Shown: one piece after another, positions 55,475 to 64,000 of the stretch
Position numbering within the stretch: the first letter of the stretch is position 1
Layout of the letters: every line of letters starts with the position of its first letter
Origin: Deltaproteobacteria bacterium
GTDB taxonomy: Bacteria > JADJOY01
Length of the DNA stretch: 64,000 nt
Assembly (NCBI GenBank): GCA_016713535.1
Contig: JADJOY010000004.1
Coordinates: forward strand, 310,001-374,000
Reading direction: 5' to 3'
Notes under the pieces: generated by a model
Seen by the model: the letters and a program-made list of their open reading frames with translations, nothing else
Database searches by the model: none
What the model was told of the DNA's origin: nothing
Position numbers and translations under genes: made by a program

Positions 55475-56811
55475 ATGACTGGACCGAGTGGGATGCGCCT
55501 GAAGACTACGCTCGCGAGCGCCGCGCTGGTGTTGGCGTCGCTCGGGCTCGACGTGCGCGACGCGCGCGCCGGCGCGTGTGCGTTCCCGACCGGCGACCGG
55601 CGTCGCATCGTGTGGACGCAGGACGACACCGGCATCATCTACAACAAGGGCCGCGGCATCGAGCGCATGATGATCGACGGCTCGTCGAGCGCGCAGCTCG
55701 TCGAGGTCCCCGGAACCGGGGCGCTCGACTTCGACGTCAGCCCCGACGGCGCGTGGCTCGCTTACACCCAGCCCGGCCGCATCGGCCCCGACTGCACCGG
55801 CGCCGAGCCGGAGATCCGCACGATGCGCCTCTCCGACGGCGCGCCGGGGCGCAAGTTGCGCGAGGCCAAGGGCCACTTCACCACGGTCCGCTTCAGCCCC
55901 GACGGCCAGTACCTGGCGGCGAACCTGAAGGAGTTCGGCGCCACTCCGTCGAGCCAGATCCTGATCTACGACCGCTCGCTCAACTTCATCGGCCGCTTCG
56001 ACGACTGGGGCGGGATCCTGTGGCGCGGCGACGGACGCCAGCTCGGCATCGTGTCGTGGAACGCGATCTCGGTGTGGGACACCCGCGCGTGGGAGCAGAT
56101 CAAGTCGATCAAGCGTCCGGTGGGGCGGATCGGCCAGGTCGCGTGGAGCCCGAACGGTGCCTGGCTCGCGGTGTGGGTCGAGAGCGACAAGGGCTGCGAC
56201 ACCGATCCCGCGAAGAGCGAGCTGGTGATCTTCGACACCACCACCTGGACGGTCTTCAAGTCGATCCCCCAGCCCGGGCGCTGCGCGCTCGAGCTGGCGT
56301 GGAACCCGCGCACCGACGCGCCGGTGCTGGCGGGCTTCGTGCGCGAGCCGCTCCCCGCGAAGGCGCCCAAGGGCACGCGCGCGACCCACCGCATCGCGGT
56401 GTGGAACACCCGTAGCTGGGAAGAGGTGGGTGGGTCACCGACCGGCACCGATCGCGCCGCCGACCTGGTGTGGTCGCACTCGGGCGAGCGCATCGCGGTG
56501 GGCTTCGACGACGTGCTGGTGTTCGAGCTCGGCGACCTCGGTTCGCCGCCCGGCGCCACCAACGAGCCACGCTCGATCTCGGACGATCAGCTCCCGCCGC
56601 GATCGGGGCGCCCGAGGAAGCGGCGCCGGCGAGCGTTGCTCCGAGCGCGCCGATCCCGCCCGCGGGCTCCACCGCGCCCGCGGCGCCCGCTCCCGTGGCC
56701 GCCCCGGCCGCTCCCGCGGCGCCCAAGCCCGTGCCGGCGCCCGCCCCGCCCGCGAGCACCAAGCCCAGCTCCTCGTCGACCAAGAGCAAGAGCTACAACA
56801 CGGGGCGCTGA
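55475..56811 (+). CDS. secreted WD40/TolB-like propeller protein, frameshifted at C-terminus
   Basis: Signal peptide MTGPSGMRLKTTLASAALVL ending ARA-G. Propeller units follow: FDVSPDGAWLAYTQPG, VRFSPDGQYLAANLK, VAWSPNGAWLAVWVES, LVWSHSGERIAVGFDD, the SPDG-type blades of TolB/WD40 proteins. Near 56590 the frame shifts into a Pro/Ala-rich tail (APVAAPAAPAAPKPVPAP) ending SKSYNTGR at 56811, 21 bp before the next gene. About 445 residues. Function unknown. Confidence 0.7.
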
Positions 56812-56832
56812 GCCCTCGGCGAGTGGCCGACG

Positions 56833-58297
56833 ATGAGCGCCCACGGTCACGATCGGCTGAGCGCCCTCGACGAGTCGTTCCTCCACATCGAGGGCCCGTG
56901 CACCCCGATGCACGTGGGCGCGGTGTCGATCTTCGAGGGCCGGCGGCTGCGCGACGCCAACGGCTGGCTCGACCAGGAGCGGCTGGCGCGGTTCGTCGAC
57001 GCCCGCCTCGCCGCGGTGCCGCGCTTCCGCCAGAAGCTCGCGTTCGTGCCGCTCGGGCAAGGCCGCCCGCTGTGGGTCGACGATCCGCACTTCAACCTGC
57101 TCTATCACCTGCGCTTCAGCGCGCTGCCCGCGCCCGGCGACCCGCGCGGGCTCACCGCGCTGGTGGGGCGGCTCATGTCGCAGCCGCTCGATCGCCATCG
57201 CCCGCTGTGGGAGCTCTACGTCGTCGACGGGCTCGCCGGCGATCGCGTGGCGCTGGTGTGGAAGACCCACCACTGCATGGTCGACGGCGTCTCGGGGATG
57301 GAGCTCGCGGCGGTGCTCTTCGACCTCGACCCCGAGGCACCCGAGCCGCCGCCGCCGGCGCCGTGGAAGCCGCGCCCCGCCCCCAGCGAGGCGGTGCGCC
57401 TGGTCGACGCGTGGCTCGAGCGCTCCGAGGTGGAGCAGCACCACCGCCACACGTTGCGCGCCGCGCTGCGGGCACCTCGCGAGGCCTTCGCCAAGCTCGA
57501 GGAGGTGCTCGGCGGCATGGGCTCGCTCATGGGCGGCGGCCTCGCGCCCCGCTCGAGCCTCAACGTGCCGATCGGACCGCACCGCCGCTACCAGGCGGTG
57601 CGGATCGGGCTCGAGCGCGCCAAGGCGATCAAGAACGCCCTCGGCGGCACGGTCAACGACGTGGTGCTGGTCGCGGTCACCGGCGCGCTTCGCGCTCTCT
57701 TCCTCGCGCGAGGCGAGGCCGTGACCGGGGTCGAGCTCCACACCCTGGTGCCGGTGAGCGTGCGCTCGCCCGGCGAGGCGGGAGAGCTGGGCAATCGCGT
57801 GTCCGCGCTGGTCGTGGCGCTGCCGCTCGGCGAGAAGGACCCGCGCCGGCGGCTCGCGGCGGTGATCGAGCGCATGGCCGAGCTCAAGAAGTCCCACGAG
57901 GTGGTGGGCGCCGAGATGCTCACGCGCTTCTCGGGGTTCGCGCCCGCGACGCTGCTCCAGCAGGCCGCACGGCTGCAGTCGGCGCAGCGCTTCGTGAACC
58001 TGGTGGTGACCAACGTGCCGGGGCCGCAGCTCCCGCTCTTCCTCCTCGGCGCTCGCTTGCTCGAGGTGTACCCGTGTGTGCCGCTCGCGCCCAACCTGGC
58101 GATGAGCGTGGCGGTGGTGAGCTACGACGGGGCGCTCGGCTTCGGCCTGATGGGTGACTGGGACGCGATGGCCGACCTGGCGGAGCTGGGCGCGCACCTC
58201 GAGCGCGCGTTCGGCGAGCTCGAGGCGCTCGCGAGGCCACGCCGGCGCGCCCCCGCGAAGCGGCGCTCCGGGCCGCGCGCGGAAGCGAGCGCGGTGA
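56833..58297 (+). CDS. wax ester synthase/diacylglycerol acyltransferase (WS/DGAT)
   Basis: About 488 residues. The catalytic HHxxxDG is THHCMVDGVSG (His-His near 146), preceded by the family entry DRLSALDESFLHIEG-PMHVG. NVPGPQLPLFLLGARL and the C-terminal VVSYDGALGFGLMGDWDAM are also typical. It makes storage wax esters or triacylglycerol from acyl-CoA. The assembled frame continues without a stop into the next coding segment. A TGA one frame over (58295-58297) overlapping that gene's GTG is probably the real end. Confidence 0.9.
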
Positions 58298-58765
58298 GCG
58301 AGCGGGTCTACCGCTACACCATCGACTTCGAAGGGCGGATCTTCCACGTCGGAAGCGCGATCGAGGATCCGGCGGTGATCCGCCAGCCTCGCGCGCGCGT
58401 CCACCGCGACGCGCGGGGGCCGGCTCTTCTCGCTCTGCGCCGGGGAGCGTAACGAGCTCGCACCCGAGGACGCGCTCTACGTGATCGCGCGCTTCGAGGT
58501 GCCGCCGGACGACGGCGGCGATCCGGGCGGCGAGCACCTCGCGGTCACGTGCCAGGGCGGGTTGGTCCGCCGGCTCGCCCTCGGCACGCTGGTGCTGCGC
58601 GACGGCGCGCATCTGTACGGCGAGGTCGAGGGCGGCCACGCGGCGCGCTTCGGGCGCCAGGCGTGGCTCGACTTCGCGACGCGTCTCGTGGATGCGAGCG
58701 TCGAGCCGCCGCTCGCGCGCGTGGGTGGGCGCGCGTGGCCGATCGTGATCGTGACGCCCCGGTGA
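58294..58765 (+). CDS. DUF4505/UPF0598-like protein, frameshifted
   Basis: Starts at GTG 58294 (MSERVYRYTIDFEGRIFHVG). Near 58420 the frame shifts and continues SLCAGERNELAPEDALYVIA and VTCQGGLVRRLALGTLVLRD, ending VIVTPR at 58765. The Y-IDFEGR-F start and CAGERN-L-PED block resemble DUF4505 (human C8orf82), a family of unknown function. About 157 residues. In the assembly its N-terminus is in frame with the wax-ester synthase. Confidence 0.55.
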
Positions 58766-58933
58766 CGCCGCGGCGCGTCGATAATCCCCCGAGAAAAAGG
58801 CCGAACACGCGGTTGCGGCGCGCGGAGCCAAAGAGGTAGCATCGCGCCGCTTCGGCCGGCCGGATGGGGGCGTCCGGCTGGTTCGTCCACGTCCACGGGC
58901 CGTTCCCCGGGCCCGTCCGAGAGGGGTGTTTCG

Positions 58934-60169
58934 ATGGCGGAATCCGCAGCCGCAACGGCCGCGTCGCGTGGCACCAACCTGCGCTTCGCGGGTGAACCGC
59001 TGCCGATCAACACCAACTCCGCCGTCGAGACCGTCGCGACGCTCATCGAGAAGGCGGTCGGCTCGCGCGCCACCGACATCCACATCGAGCCGCGCCGCGA
59101 CGGCTTCAACATCCGCTACCGCGTCGACGGCTTCCTCTACGAGGTCGGCCGCGTCGACCACACGACCGGCCGCGAGATCATCTCGCGCATCAAGATCCTC
59201 GCCGACATGGACATCACGGAGCGGCGCCTGCCGCAGGATGGCCACTACCGGTTCTCGACCGAGGTGAGCGAATACGACATGCGCATCGCCACGGTGCCGA
59301 CGAACTTCGGCGAGCGCATGGGGATCCGCCTCGCCGAGGGCGGGCGGCTCTTCACCTCGCTCGAGGACCTCGGGATGAGCGCCGAGGAGGTCGAGATCGT
59401 CGACTCGTTCATCGCCAAGCCGCACGGCATCGTGCTCGCGACCGGCCCGGTCGGCAGCGGCAAGACCACGACGCTCTATTCCTGCATCAACAAGATCGAC
59501 AAGGGCGCGGTCAACGTGATGACCATCGAGGATCCGATCGAATACGTGATCCCCGGTGCCAACCAGATCGAGGTCAACTACAAGGTCAACTTCGACTTCG
59601 TGTACGGGCTGCGCGCGATCCTGCGCCAGGACCCGAACGTCATCCTGGTCGGCGAGATCCGCGACGAGGAGACCGCCAAGATCGCGATCCGCGCCGGCCT
59701 CACCGGCATGTTGGTGTTCTCGACGCTGCACGCCAACGAGTCGGTCGGCTCGGTCACCACGCTCACCAACTTCAACATCAACCGCTTCCTGATCGCCAAC
59801 GCGCTGGTCGGCAGCCTCGCCCAGCGCCTGGTGCGCCAGGTGTGCGCTCACTGCGCCGAGTCGATCCGCAACAAGAAGGCCGCCGCCGAGGCGCTCAACG
59901 TGGCACCCAAGGAGATCTCGGGATTCAACCTGGTGCGCGGCACCGGCTGCGAGGCGTGCTTCAACACCGGCTACCGCGGGCGCCTCGGCATCTTCGAGAT
60001 CTTCCAGGTCACCAACAAGGTGCGCAGCCTCATCATGTCGGGCGCCACCGAGGAGCAGATCCGCAAGCAGGCGCTCGACGACGGCATGCGCACCTTGCGT
60101 GATTCCGGGCTCGCCAAGCTCCGCGAGGGGCTCACCACGGTCGAAGAGTTCGTGCGCGTCCTCGGCTGA
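58934..60169 (+). CDS. pilB: type IV pilus/type II secretion assembly ATPase
   Basis: A 411-residue hexameric ATPase of the PilB/GspE group. It lacks the usual N-terminal MshEN domain and starts at the N2 domain (KAVGSRATDIHIEPRRDG). Walker A GPVGSGKTTTL is near residues 174-184, Asp box MTIEDPIEY, Walker B VILVGEIRDEET, His box FSTLHANESV, and the tetracysteine zinc site CAHC...CEAC. Intact and followed after 41 bp by the platform gene. A PilB rather than PilT role is favoured by the zinc site. Confidence 0.92.
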   Translation: MAESAAATAASRGTNLRFAGEPLPINTNSAVETVATLIEKAVGSRATDIHIEPRRDGFNIRYRVDGFLYEVGRVDHTTGREIISRIKILADMDITERRLPQDGHYRFSTEVSEYDMRIATVPTNFGERMGIRLAEGGRLFTSLEDLGMSAEEVEIVDSFIAKPHGIVLATGPVGSGKTTTLYSCINKIDKGAVNVMTIEDPIEYVIPGANQIEVNYKVNFDFVYGLRAILRQDPNVILVGEIRDEETAKIAIRAGLTGMLVFSTLHANESVGSVTTLTNFNINRFLIANALVGSLAQRLVRQVCAHCAESIRNKKAAAEALNVAPKEISGFNLVRGTGCEACFNTGYRGRLGIFEIFQVTNKVRSLIMSGATEEQIRKQALDDGMRTLRDSGLAKLREGLTTVEEFVRVLG

Positions 60170-60210
60170 CGAGGCGCCATCCCAACCGACGTCCACCCGA
60201 GAGGTCCCCC

Positions 60211-61521
60211 ATGGCCGAACCGAAGAAGCCCGCGAAGACCACCAAGGCGGCGCCCAAGGCGCCCGCCGCGCCGGCGCCACCGCCCGCCGCCGCGCCCTCG
60301 GTGGGCGACTCGATCCGCCAGACGCTGGCGGCCAAGAGCGACGACGGCCCCAGCGCCGCGCCGCGCACCCAGCCGGCGGTGTTCGAGGCCCCCGTGGCGC
60401 CGTCCGGTCCACCGCCACAGCCGCCGCCGAGCGCCACCGACGTGGGTGGAGGCGGGATGTTCGGGTCGATCTTCACGCGCGCGAGGAAGAGCGACCCCGA
60501 GCTGGTCAACGTGTTCCTGCGCCAGCTCTCGGTGCTCCTGAGCGCGGGCATTCCCCTCATGCGCGCGCTGCAGATCCTCTCGAGCCGCAGCGAGAGCGCC
60601 GAGTTCCGCGCCTCGCTCGGCGAGGTCATGGCCGACGTCGAGAAGGGCATCCAGCTCTGGGCGGCGCTCGCCAAGCACCCGCGCTGGTTCAACAACATGA
60701 TCGTGAGCGTCATCCGCACCGGCGAGGAGTCGGGCTCGCTGGTCAAGGTGATCGACTACCTGGCCAACTATCGCGACCGCGAGGCCGACACCAAGCGCAC
60801 GCTCTCCAAGGCGGTGACGTACCCACTGTTGGTGTTCGTGCTCGCGATCGCCGTGGTGCTGGTGCTGCTCATCTTCGTGATCCCGGTGTTCCGCGACCAG
60901 CTCGAGGTGAACAACGCCGACCTGCCGTGGATCACGCGCATGGTGTTCGGGTTCTCGGGCGCGGTGATGAGCGCCAAGCTGTGGATCGTGCTGGGCGTGC
61001 TGCTCGGCTACTTCGTCTTCCTGCAGGCGAGGAAGCGCGGTGGGTTCAAGCCGCTCTTGCACCGCGTGGAGGTGCACCTGCCGATCTTCGGACCGATCCT
61101 GACCAACATCTACACCGTGCAGTTCTCGACGATGATGTCGATCTTGCTGCAGTCGGGTGTCCCGCTTCTCAAGACGCTCGACCTGGTCGGCGAGGCCATC
61201 CCCAACATCCTGTTCCAGGACGCGTTCCGCTACATCCGCGGCAACGTCGAGCGCGGCCGCACGCTCTACGAGAGCTTCCTGCCGTTCAAGTTCTTGCCCA
61301 CGCTGGTGCTCGACATGGTGGCGGTGGGCGAGGAGTCGGGGCGGCTTCCCGAGGCCCTCGGGGCCGTGGCCAGCCACCACCAGCGCGAGGTCGACTACCA
61401 GACCGCGGTGGTCGGCACGCTCGTCGAGCCGCTCTTGCTCGGCTTCATGGGCGTGGTGGTGCTGTTCGTGGCGCTCTCGATGTTCCTGCCGTACTTCCGG
61501 CTGATCCAGGTGGTGCAGTGA
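60211..61521 (+). CDS. pilC: type IV pilus/type II secretion inner-membrane platform protein
   Basis: A 436-residue PilC/GspF protein. An 85-residue Ala/Pro/Lys-rich leader precedes two GspF repeats: FLRQLSVLLSAGIPLMRALQ and FSTMMSILLQSGVPLLKTLD, each ending in GEESG. Three membrane helices (LLVFVLAIAVVLVLLIFVIP, LWIVLGVLLGYFVFL, EPLLLGFMGVVVLFVALSMF) fit the family. Its stop overlaps the next start (GTGA). Confidence 0.93.
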   Translation: MAEPKKPAKTTKAAPKAPAAPAPPPAAAPSVGDSIRQTLAAKSDDGPSAAPRTQPAVFEAPVAPSGPPPQPPPSATDVGGGGMFGSIFTRARKSDPELVNVFLRQLSVLLSAGIPLMRALQILSSRSESAEFRASLGEVMADVEKGIQLWAALAKHPRWFNNMIVSVIRTGEESGSLVKVIDYLANYRDREADTKRTLSKAVTYPLLVFVLAIAVVLVLLIFVIPVFRDQLEVNNADLPWITRMVFGFSGAVMSAKLWIVLGVLLGYFVFLQARKRGGFKPLLHRVEVHLPIFGPILTNIYTVQFSTMMSILLQSGVPLLKTLDLVGEAIPNILFQDAFRYIRGNVERGRTLYESFLPFKFLPTLVLDMVAVGEESGRLPEALGAVASHHQREVDYQTAVVGTLVEPLLLGFMGVVVLFVALSMFLPYFRLIQVVQ

Positions 61522-61940
61522 GCCGGCGGCGTTGGCTGGCGGGAGTCGCGGTCGTGGCGGGCCTCGCCGCCGGCCGCGGCACCGCGCTGGCGGAGCCGGC
61601 GAACAACATCCAGCAGCAGATCGAGCTGCAGAAGAAGTGCAACGAGGCGGCGAGCCACGTCGGCGCCGACTGCAGCCAGAAGGGGCGCGACCTCTACGAC
61701 GCGGGCCTCCAGAAGGCCGAGGACGCGGCCCCGCTGGCCCAGACCAACACCGGCCAGGCGATGGCGCTCACCCAGGGGGCCGGGCGCGACTTCTCGCGCG
61801 CCGCCAAGGAGTGCAAGGACGGCTCGGAGGCGCGGAAGCTCGTCGGCAGCTGCGTCGCCTGGGCCACCGAGCAGGAGCAGGTCCTGCAGCGCTACCTCAC
61901 CAAGATCCAGGAGCTCGGTCGCCAGCCCGGCGCGCGCTGA
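61518..61940 (+). CDS. small secreted cysteine-containing protein
   Basis: A 140-residue protein from a GTG overlapping the pilC stop. Arg-rich n-region and hydrophobic core (RRRWLAGVAVVAGLAAG) with a probable cut at ALA-EPANN. The mature part is helical with four Cys (KKCNEAA, ADCSQKG, KECKDG, GSCVAW) that could form two disulfides. Not recognised. Coupling to pilC suggests a role in pilus or secretion function. Confidence 0.65.
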   Translation: MSRRRWLAGVAVVAGLAAGRGTALAEPANNIQQQIELQKKCNEAASHVGADCSQKGRDLYDAGLQKAEDAAPLAQTNTGQAMALTQGAGRDFSRAAKECKDGSEARKLVGSCVAWATEQEQVLQRYLTKIQELGRQPGAR

Positions 61941-61969
61941 GCGGCAGCGCTCGACTCGCCCGAAACACC

Positions 61970-62005
61970 ACGGGCCGCGGGGATCCCCCCGCGGCCCGTT
62001 TCTGT
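61970..62005 (+). terminator. rho-independent terminator
   Basis: ACGGGCCGCGGGG (61970-61982) pairs perfectly with CCCCGCGGCCCGT (61987-61999) across a 4-nt loop, followed by TTTCTGT. It ends the pilB-pilC-small protein unit. Confidence 0.8.
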
Positions 62006-62068
62006 GTGGCCGTCGCGAGCCGCGTTCGATTGGCTGGAGGGCCGCGCTCCGTCGCGGCCGCGGGCCGG

Positions 62069-62860
62069 TCAGCCCGCCGCTGGCGCTTCGACGGTGCGCA
62101 GCTTCGCGTTCTCGGGGTCGTCCCGAAGCTCGCGGCGGGCGCGGACGATCATCCAGATGCCGAGCGCCATGAAGACGAAGGTGCCGTACTGGGCGGGGGT
62201 GAGGCCGGCGTAGGTGGTGTCGCCGATGCGCAGGAAGTCGAAGAAGAAGCGCACGAAGGAATAGGCCGCGATGAGCGCTCCCGCGGACACACCGCGCCCC
62301 TTCACGTTGCGGAGCGACATCATGAGCACCGTGAGGCCCGCGGAGAGGATCGCCTCGTAGAGGCCGAGGTCGTGGCGCGGGCCATCCGGAAATTTCACCG
62401 CCAGGAAGAAGTCCGAGTGCTTGCCGATGTGGTCGTGCGCCATGAAGCAGCCGATGCGCCCGAACATCCACGCCGGCGCCATGCCCAGCGCGACCGAGTC
62501 CGCGTAGTCGAGGAAGCGGATGTTGCGGACCTTGCGGAAGATCACCGTGCCGATGAACGCGCCGAGGAAGCCGCCGTACGACGAGAACCCCTGCCACACC
62601 TTGAGCAGCTCGAGGGGGTTCTTGAGGAATGCGTCGGTCTCGTAGAAGAGCGTCTCGATGACGTGGGCGCCGATGAAGCCGGACACCACGGCCCACACCC
62701 CGTAGTCGTTCACCACGTCGGGATCGAGACCCAGGTTCTCGGCGCGCTTGGCGGCGATGTACGTCCCGAGGAGGATCCCGATGCAGACGGCCACGCCCCA
62801 TCCGTGGATGGTGAAGGGACCGAAGAGGTGGAGGCTCGGCTGGACGAAATACGGGATCAC
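62069..62860 (-). CDS. lgt: prolipoprotein diacylglyceryl transferase
   Basis: A 263-residue polytopic enzyme attaching diacylglycerol to lipobox cysteines. It starts with a GTG (MIPYFVQPSLHLFGPFTIHG). The conserved region reads GRIGCFMAHDHIG where E. coli has GRIGNFINGE, a variant seen in other deltaproteobacteria-like genomes. FSSYGGFLGAFIG and SFVRFFFDFLR complete the family pattern. Several lipoproteins in this window are its likely substrates. Confidence 0.93.
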   Translation of the reverse strand: MIPYFVQPSLHLFGPFTIHGWGVAVCIGILLGTYIAAKRAENLGLDPDVVNDYGVWAVVSGFIGAHVIETLFYETDAFLKNPLELLKVWQGFSSYGGFLGAFIGTVIFRKVRNIRFLDYADSVALGMAPAWMFGRIGCFMAHDHIGKHSDFFLAVKFPDGPRHDLGLYEAILSAGLTVLMMSLRNVKGRGVSAGALIAAYSFVRFFFDFLRIGDTTYAGLTPAQYGTFVFMALGIWMIVRARRELRDDPENAKLRTVEAPAAG

Positions 62861-62909
62861 GGTTGGTGCCCTCTGGAGGTTCGCGGGGAATCGACCCCCG
62901 GCGCCGGAA

Positions 62910-64000
62910 TCAGCGGCCGAGGAGCTTGGCGACGCGTCCGAGGAGATCGGGCTCCTCGAACGGCTTGGGTAGGAACTCGGTGGCGCCGAGGCTCTCCATG
63001 AGCGTCACGGTGTCCTGGGATGTGACGGCGCTGACCACCAGAATCTTCACCTTCTTGGTGCGTTCGTCGGAGCGCAGCACCATGCACACCTCGAAGCCGT
63101 CCATGCGCGGCATGCGGATGTCGAGGCAGATCAGGTCGAGCGGCTCCTTGAACGCGATCTCGAGTGCGTCGATGCCGTTCTCGGCGACCAGCACCTCGTG
63201 GCCCGCGGAGCGCAGCAAGCTCACGATCAGGTAGCGCAAGCTCGGGTCGTCGTCGACCACCAGGATGCGGCTGTTCGCGGGCCGCTCCACCGGCGCGTCC
63301 TCGAAGAGCGGCAGCAGCGCGGCGGCGAGGTCGTCGAGCGTGGCGAAGCGCGCCGACGGCTCGACCGCGGTGGCGCGCTCGATGATCGGCACCAGCGCCT
63401 CGGGCACCGCCGGCCGGGCTTCGCCGGGCGGGGTGGGCTCGAGGTCCGGCTGGATGTCGAGACCGGCGCGCTCCTCGGCGCTGAACGGGGTGCGCCCGAG
63501 CGCCACCGCGTAGAGCAGCATGCCGAACGAGTACACCTCGGAGCGCTCGCTGGGCACGGCGCCGAGGCGCGTCTCGGGCGGCACGTACGCGACCGCGTCG
63601 TCGTCGGCGGCGATGTGCGCGAGCGGCAGCATCTGCGCCACCGCCACGTCCGAGACCCGCGCGTTGAAGCCCGACGAGATCCGTACCCGTCCGGGGTGGA
63701 TGCAGCCGTAGGGGAGGCCCTTGGCGTGCACCGCGCCGATCCCGGCGAGCACGTGGCGCGAGAGTCGGCCGATCGAGTCGAGGGCGAAGGCGCCGCGGGT
63801 CTTGAGGAGCTGCGTGAGCCGCGGTCCACGCGCGTGCTCGGAGACGACCACCTCGCGTCCGGGTTCGGACACGTAGTCGAACAGGCGCAGGACGTGCGGA
63901 TGCTGGACGGCGCGGGCCGCGAGGTGGAGCTCGCGGAACTGGGCGACCCACGCGGGGTTCTGGCGGTGGTCCTCGCGCAGCGCGCGCAGCAGCACCGGGT
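62910..64000 (-). CDS. pseudokinase-receiver fusion, partial
   Basis: Open to the right edge, so the N-terminus is missing. The kinase-like part keeps the fold (HPHVLRLFDYVSEPGREVVV, SEVYSFGMLLYAVALGRTPF). But HRD is replaced (YGCIHPGRVRIS) and DFG reads SDVAVA, so it is probably inactive. A standard receiver follows (ILVVDDDPSLRYLIVSLL, Asp in LICLDIRMPRMDG, Lys in FLPKPFEEP) and looks phosphorylatable. About 362 residues are visible. A receiver behind a dead kinase suggests a phosphorylation-gated scaffold. Confidence 0.85.
   Translation of the reverse strand, partial: PVLLRALREDHRQNPAWVAQFRELHLAARAVQHPHVLRLFDYVSEPGREVVVSEHARGPRLTQLLKTRGAFALDSIGRLSRHVLAGIGAVHAKGLPYGCIHPGRVRISSGFNARVSDVAVAQMLPLAHIAADDDAVAYVPPETRLGAVPSERSEVYSFGMLLYAVALGRTPFSAEERAGLDIQPDLEPTPPGEARPAVPEALVPIIERATAVEPSARFATLDDLAAALLPLFEDAPVERPANSRILVVDDDPSLRYLIVSLLRSAGHEVLVAENGIDALEIAFKEPLDLICLDIRMPRMDGFEVCMVLRSDERTKKVKILVVSAVTSQDTVTLMESLGATEFLPKPFEEPDLLGRVAKLLGR

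Overview
The window is very GC-rich bacterial chromosome. Gene content points to a member of the Myxococcota or former Deltaproteobacteria: a eukaryote-like Ser/Thr kinase and two pseudokinases, one with a PEGA domain, sigma-54 regulation, many two-component proteins, a type IV pilus/type II secretion ATPase-platform pair, an Mla-type lipid transporter, a wax-ester synthase and several large lipoproteins. The assignment is an inference from gene families.

Layout. 1-10.9 kb is an accessory block bounded by two same-orientation, roughly 97% identical copies of a DUF222/HNH (13E12-type) gene, the second broken. Between them lie an ABC exporter, a minus-strand run of secreted or membrane proteins of unknown function (two tandem paralogs of equal length), a Uma2-type nuclease gene and a Phd/PIN toxin-antitoxin pair. 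A short intergenic block (10.55-10.90 kb) holds a striking array of three 24-bp palindromic units. 10.9-18.3 kb is core metabolism and envelope: purD, purH, then alr-mlaE-mlaF-mlaD with overlapping genes. 18.4-36.3 kb is a dense signalling region. It holds an HD protein, a Ser/Thr kinase, a lipoprotein/pseudokinase-PEGA operon preceded by a canonical -24/-12 promoter, a histidine kinase/NtrC/degenerate-NtrC operon, a PAS-HWE hybrid kinase, a DciA-like gene, a TetR regulator, and a CheA/soluble MCP-like/GGDEF-EAL set. 36.5-50.9 kb carries an SGNH hydrolase, an Fe-S protein/DUF3501/RND/DUF423 operon, a bacterial cereblon-like CULT protein coupled to a YkgJ-type Cys-cluster protein, a radical-SAM/propeller/lipoprotein operon, an SDR and a methyltransferase. 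51-64 kb carries a large membrane glycosyltransferase-like protein, purC, Mpo1-like, propeller and wax-ester synthase genes, pilB-pilC plus a small secreted protein, lgt, and a pseudokinase-receiver fusion cut by the window edge.

How they work together. The clearest functional unit is 20.8-27.7 kb. There a histidine kinase, an intact NtrC-type activator and a catalytically degraded NtrC paralog sit directly upstream of a sigma-54 promoter with a palindrome near -130, which should drive a lipoprotein, a transmembrane pseudokinase-PEGA protein and a third exported protein. A second candidate is the CheA (with a dead receiver), cytoplasmic MCP-like and GGDEF/EAL set at 31.1-35.7 kb, which looks like a minimal chemosensory-to-c-di-GMP pathway. 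Catalytically dead signalling domains recur across the window.

Caveat. About fifteen genes carry single-base frameshifts while both halves keep family-like sequence and the ATGA/GTGA junctions with neighbours stay intact. This looks more like uncorrected indels than gene decay, except for the second DUF222 copy, which also has an internal deletion and a nonsense codon.
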